NCBI GenBank assembly: GCA_001650955.1
Contig: LXYP01000012.1
Span: 140,157 to 204,156, forward strand
Direction of reading: 5' to 3'
DNA: 64,000 nucleotides
Origin: Sphingomonadales bacterium EhC05
GTDB lineage: Bacteria; Pseudomonadota; Alphaproteobacteria; Sphingomonadales; Sphingomonadaceae
Below, one piece after another: positions 62,036 through 64,000 of the stretch (the first letter of the stretch is position 1; each line of letters opens with the position of its first letter). The notes under the pieces were generated by a model that was not told the DNA's origin, searched no databases, and saw only the letters and a list, made by a program, of their open reading frames with translations. The position numbers and the translations under genes are program-made.

Positions 62036-62152
62036 CCCCGTTAGCGGACATTAGAGCAGCCTCTTTTTCGCTCTGTCGATCATATGCGCTCGACATCGGA
62101 TTGCTGGTACTGTCAAACGAAACTGAGAACTTAACTACGATGTCTAAGAGGT

Positions 62153-64000
62153 CTAAGCGCGGCGTTCTCTCCAAAATTCTCCTGATAGCTTTGCGCGAAT
62201 GCGAGTTTTTAGCCGAGCATAATCATCGGGCAAGGCATAAGCAGCAGGCACGACCAACAGTGTTAAAAAAGTCGATGTCGCCAATCCGCCCATAATGATG
62301 AAGCCCATCGCATTGCGCCATTCAGCGCCATCGGACTGAGCAAAAGCAACCGGCATCATACCGAAAATTGCCGCCAAAGCAGTCATTAGCACAGGCCTGA
62401 GACGCTCGGGTGCTGCTTTTTGCATAGCATCTGCCACGCTCATACCATTTCTTCGATATTCATTTGCAAGATCCACAAGAAGGATCCCGTTTTTCATCAC
62501 AATGCCCATCAAGGCGATCAAGCCAATCTGGGCGAACATGCTCAATTCCTGATTGGAAAGCCAAAGCGCAATAAACGCCCCGGAAAATGAAAGAGGGGCG
62601 GTAAGCATGATCAGGACAGGTTGTCCAAAGCTGTCAAATTGGCTGGCAAGGACAATGTATAGGGCAATAAATGCAAGCGCGAATGCGAGCAATATAGCAG
62701 AAGTCGTGTCTGCCAATCTCCGCGCCATACCTTCCATTTTGGTCGACATTCCTTCAGGTGGGGGATGACTAGCCAAGATTTTGTCAACCTGAGCAACAGC
62801 GACACTTAATGCTACGCCGGGCGGTGTGTTTGCCATGATTGTGATTTGCCTGGCTCGGTCCACACGATCAATCTGAGATGGGCTATCAGCAACCTCAATA
62901 TCTGCAACTGCAGCCAAGTCTACTAAACTCCCGCTCCCTGATCGAACCGGGAGCCGGGCAACATCATTCAAAGTTTGCCGTTTATCTTCATCGACTCGAA
63001 CTCTAACATCATAGCGCCTACCTTCTGCTTCAAATGTTCCCGCGTCTCTCCCGCCGATTAAAGTCTGCGATGCTGCAGCGACGTCCCGCGCCGTTACCCC
63101 TAAATCTGCTGCACGATTTCGATCTAACCTAATCTGCAATTCCGGTCTGCCGCCTTCGTAAGTAGAGGCAACATCCACCAATTCCGGCGTAGCGCGCATT
63201 TCCCCCGCCAAGATGTCCGCATATTCATTAATGGTTGTAAGATCAGAACCTGAAATAATCAGCTCTATCTGAGCCGATCCCACACCGGCACCGGAAACCC
63301 ACGGGACTTCTACAGCGGATATATCGTTGGCTTCTGGTAGCGTCTTTGCAAGGATCTCGCGGGCTTGGTCCATGATCGCGCCCTGTTTGACCGATCGATC
63401 TTGTTTAGGTGTGAGATCAACATAAAAATCGAGCAGATTGGTTTTCTGATTTGCTCCTGCTCCGGCGGTAACAAATACATATTCTACATCTTCAATTTTG
63501 CGTAACGCCTCGTCGGCACGCAATGAAGCCTCTTTAGCGGTTTCAATGCCAGTTCCCAAAGGTAGTTCAACACTTGCGAGGAACTCTGACCTGTCCGTGA
63601 GTGGCATGAACGTGGCAGGAACCATCCCTGCAAAAAGACCCCCGATCAAAAGGCTTATGATCGCTCCTAAAAAAACGAGATATCGTCTTCTGATCGACCA
63701 ACCAACAAGCTTTTCATAACGCTTCCGCATATTCTCGTGGAAGTTCTCAATGTGTCCTAACCAACCTGTTTTTTCTTTTTCCGATTTGAGGAAGCGCGAG
63801 GCAAGCATCGGCGACAAGGTCAGCGCAACCAGTAATGACACGCTAACCGAAAATACAATCGCCAAACCATATTGAAGAAAGAAGCGTCCTACTAATCCGT
63901 CCATAAAGGCGATAGGCACAAAAACAGCCAATGTGGCAAATGTCCCGGCAAGCACCGCCAAGGCGACCCGCTTTGTTGCTTTTGGTGCTGCCTCCATTGG
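62153..64000 (-). CDS. RND efflux pump permease, C-terminal two-thirds
   Basis: About 615 codons run off the right edge; the N-terminus is not visible. Starting inside the protein, L-V-G-R-F-F-L-Q-Y-G-L is followed by the TM5-6-type T-L-S-P-M-L-A-S-R-F-L and, later, L-A-L-A-F-I-A-L-Y-I-V-L-A-S-Q-F-D-S-F and P-L-S-F-S-G-A-F-I-A-L-W. These are the TM7-10 and periplasmic pore-domain sequences of AcrB/MexB-type HAE permeases. It exports small molecules with a membrane fusion protein and an outer channel, which are out of the window. The gene is on the right of the IS element. Confidence 0.92.
   Translation of the reverse strand, partial: PMEAAPKATKRVALAVLAGTFATLAVFVPIAFMDGLVGRFFLQYGLAIVFSVSVSLLVALTLSPMLASRFLKSEKEKTGWLGHIENFHENMRKRYEKLVGWSIRRRYLVFLGAIISLLIGGLFAGMVPATFMPLTDRSEFLASVELPLGTGIETAKEASLRADEALRKIEDVEYVFVTAGAGANQKTNLLDFYVDLTPKQDRSVKQGAIMDQAREILAKTLPEANDISAVEVPWVSGAGVGSAQIELIISGSDLTTINEYADILAGEMRATPELVDVASTYEGGRPELQIRLDRNRAADLGVTARDVAAASQTLIGGRDAGTFEAEGRRYDVRVRVDEDKRQTLNDVARLPVRSGSGSLVDLAAVADIEVADSPSQIDRVDRARQITIMANTPPGVALSVAVAQVDKILASHPPPEGMSTKMEGMARRLADTTSAILLAFALAFIALYIVLASQFDSFGQPVLIMLTAPLSFSGAFIALWLSNQELSMFAQIGLIALMGIVMKNGILLVDLANEYRRNGMSVADAMQKAAPERLRPVLMTALAAIFGMMPVAFAQSDGAEWRNAMGFIIMGGLATSTFLTLLVVPAAYALPDDYARLKTRIRAKLSGEFWRERRA

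Larger units (their letters stand above)
60427..62049. repeat. Inverted target halves flanking the IS1182 element
   Basis: gtccgcta at 60427-60434 and its exact reverse complement tagcggac at 62042-62049 lie 6 bases outside either end of the insertion sequence. Rejoined, they would make a palindromic stem with a short loop, so the element entered the loop of a hairpin, a habit known in IS1182-family elements. Confidence 0.65.

Noticed and set aside
60310..62152. Second attachment site (copy of the tRNA-Lys 3' end) at the right edge of the island
   Set aside because: No copy of ggttcgaacccagcagggct or a near match was found in this interval, so the boundary stays open.

Overview
The window looks like chromosome from a sphingomonad-type alphaproteobacterium (order Sphingomonadales, in the Sphingopyxis/Sphingorhabdus range). 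The indications are a crtY-crtI-crtB carotenoid operon, a UrcA-family protein, the alphaproteobacterial proteins TrcR (DUF1013) and DUF1192, a MipA/OmpV porin, and short extragenic repeats reading like 'tcctgaaac..gttcaggatgacga'. This placement rests on gene content and style; no 16S gene is present.

Positions 1-46 kb are ordinary core and accessory chromosome. From left to right they hold: a compact minus-strand operon of small proteins (EthD, GNAT, DUF1772, DUF2834, SnoaL, hotdog); a BKACE/DUF849 enzyme with an Asp/Glu racemase homologue; a low-GC islet of two unknown genes (5.3-6.5 kb); an AhpD-like protein and a dehalogenase-like hydrolase; a TPP riboswitch driving a small membrane protein, thiC and a repeat protein; secreted proteins and a winged-helix/TPR regulator; MipA, DUF2141 and a di-iron hydroxylase divergent from crtYIB; cysQ and pmbA; an old yellow enzyme; a lipoxygenase divergent from a GGDEF protein; fadD and an MFS exporter; a metallo-beta-lactamase-fold hydrolase; trcR; an LpxH-like/GT4 pair; nudix-qor; DUF1192-clpA; a DUF1428-VOC-WYL-GST detoxification-style group; a Bax-inhibitor protein; a phosphatase; sodC and folK.

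At 47.35 kb a tRNA-Lys(UUU) gene is followed directly by a tyrosine integrase and about 13 kb of AT-richer DNA. This DNA carries plasmid functions (a replication initiator, ParA/ParB, a serine resolvase, a VirD4/HerA-like ATPase), an OLD-family ATPase-TOPRIM nuclease, and several unrecognised proteins. The reading is an integrated plasmid or mobilisable element using tRNA-Lys as attachment site. Its other end is not visible. An IS1182-family element (60,441-62,035) lies inside a short palindrome at the right side, followed by the 3' part of an RND efflux pump gene that runs off the window.

The strongest leads for something undescribed are in the island. One is a mannose-type PTS EIIA-like domain whose phosphorylatable histidine is replaced by Met9, fused to an unknown C-terminal region. 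Another is a four-gene block of two coiled-coil membrane proteins facing a VirD4/HerA-like ATPase with a charged coiled-coil partner. A third is the stand-alone OLD nuclease next to a resolvase and a repeat-rich site. Outside the island, the lipoxygenase, the TPP-riboswitch-controlled membrane protein, the racemase homologue with Asp in place of the first catalytic cysteine, and the hydroxylase beside crtYIB deserve attention. All functions are read from sequence motifs by eye; no database search was run.
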